DNA of 5,385 nt from Candidatus Hodarchaeota archaeon (GTDB lineage: Archaea; Asgardarchaeota; Heimdallarchaeia; Hodarchaeales; YT1-057): NCBI GenBank assembly GCA_016839955.1, contig JAEOTI010000363.1:1-5385 (forward strand), given 5' to 3'. Below, piece by piece: positions 5,174 to 5,385 of this stretch. Numbering within the stretch: position 1 is the stretch's first letter; each line of letters opens with the position of its first letter. The notes beneath the pieces were generated by a model. It did not search any database and had not been told where the DNA came from. It was given only the letters and a program-made list of their open reading frames with translations. The position numbers and the translations under genes were made by a program.

Positions 5174-5269
5174 TTGATCTTACCTACAATTTGCACTCAA
5201 CTCCATCCTCCTAATATCATTGTAAGAAAAAATGGTTGATTATCTTTTAAGCTTGGGCAAATTGCATTA
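5174..5269 (+). promoter_or_regulatory. Spacer after tRNA-Val with a candidate TATA box
   Basis: This stretch has no coding potential that I can support. CTTTTAAG at 5244-5251 resembles an archaeal TATA element and lies about 22 bases before the ATG at 5270, a spacing that would give a leaderless transcript. No T-run terminator follows the tRNA directly. Confidence 0.3.
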
Positions 5270-5385
5270 ATGAAACCTAATACACAAATAAAACATGAAT
5301 CTACGATAGTTGACCTATATTTAATCCTTGATTATCACAAGGTCGGGGCAATGAATAAAAACACTCAACGCGAGCGTGGGGTTTA
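5270..5385 (+). CDS. Unidentified protein, N-terminal part (runs off the window)
   Basis: From ATG 5270 the frame stays open to the window edge, 38 complete codons, beginning MKPNTQIKHESTIVDLYLIL and including a second Met (MNKNTQ) encoded at 5351. The composition is plausible for a soluble, slightly basic protein, but I do not recognise the family. There are two start hypotheses. The first is ATG 5270, leaderless, with the TATA-like CTTTTAAG at 5244-5251. The second is ATG 5351, with the better TATA match TATATTTA (5316-5323) and AAGGTCGGGG just before the codon. The upstream in-frame stop is TGA at 5237. Because only the first part is visible, a chance ORF cannot be excluded. Confidence 0.45.
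   Translation, partial: MKPNTQIKHESTIVDLYLILDYHKVGAMNKNTQRERGV

Noticed and set aside
5190..5215. Minus-strand AGGAGG followed by ATG near the tRNA-Val 3' side
   Set aside because: The frame stops after eight codons (MELSANCR), so it is a chance ribosome-site-like sequence.
5183..5226. Interrupted inverted repeat CTTA...CAAT with ATTGTAAG
   Set aside because: The stem needs a four-base bulge and a loop of about 30 bases in AT-rich DNA; it is not convincing as a terminator or regulatory RNA.

Overview
This AT-rich window reads as archaeal chromosome. Evidence: two tRNA genes carry introns, one with a textbook bulge-helix-bulge (BHB) splice motif; there are A-type ATP synthase stalk genes, an archaeal-type 4-demethylwyosine synthase (Taw1/TYW1 without flavodoxin domain), a translin-family protein, and a stand-alone roadblock/LC7 protein. 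GTG and TTG starts are frequent. An Asgard or related lineage is my best guess (translin, roadblock and AT richness together), but no single gene proves it.

Layout. (1) 1-1897, plus strand: the end of gcvPA and all of gcvPB, the two halves of glycine decarboxylase (P-protein), overlapping by 4 bases. (2) 1920-3583, plus strand: a translin/TRAX-like protein followed, with a small overlap or gap, by a radical-SAM Taw1. (3) 3597-3711, minus strand: an intron-containing tRNA-Leu(UAG), tail to tail with taw1. (4) 3767-4396, minus strand: two tightly packed A-type ATP synthase genes, subunit H (peripheral stalk) then F (central stalk), without the I/K/E/C genes that usually separate them. (5) 4397-4624: a divergent intergenic region with candidate promoters and short palindromes. 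(6) 4625-5035, plus strand: a roadblock/LC7 protein. (7) 5064-5173, plus strand: tRNA-Val(UAC) with a 32-base intron inside the D-loop. (8) 5174-5385: a short spacer and the probable beginning of an unidentified plus-strand gene that runs off the window.

How the parts relate. The first block is C1/glycine metabolism. The middle block concerns RNA: translin/TRAX proteins are RNases or RNA-binding octamers, one of which trims pre-tRNA fragments in fungi, and Taw1 modifies G37 of tRNA-Phe, so a translin-taw1 pair next to a tRNA gene suggests a tRNA maturation neighbourhood. The H-F pair would supply the energy-coupling ATPase. No mobile element, CRISPR array or defence system is visible. The most interesting items are the D-loop tRNA intron, the translin with a complete TRAX-type acidic catalytic set, and the detached H-F gene pair.
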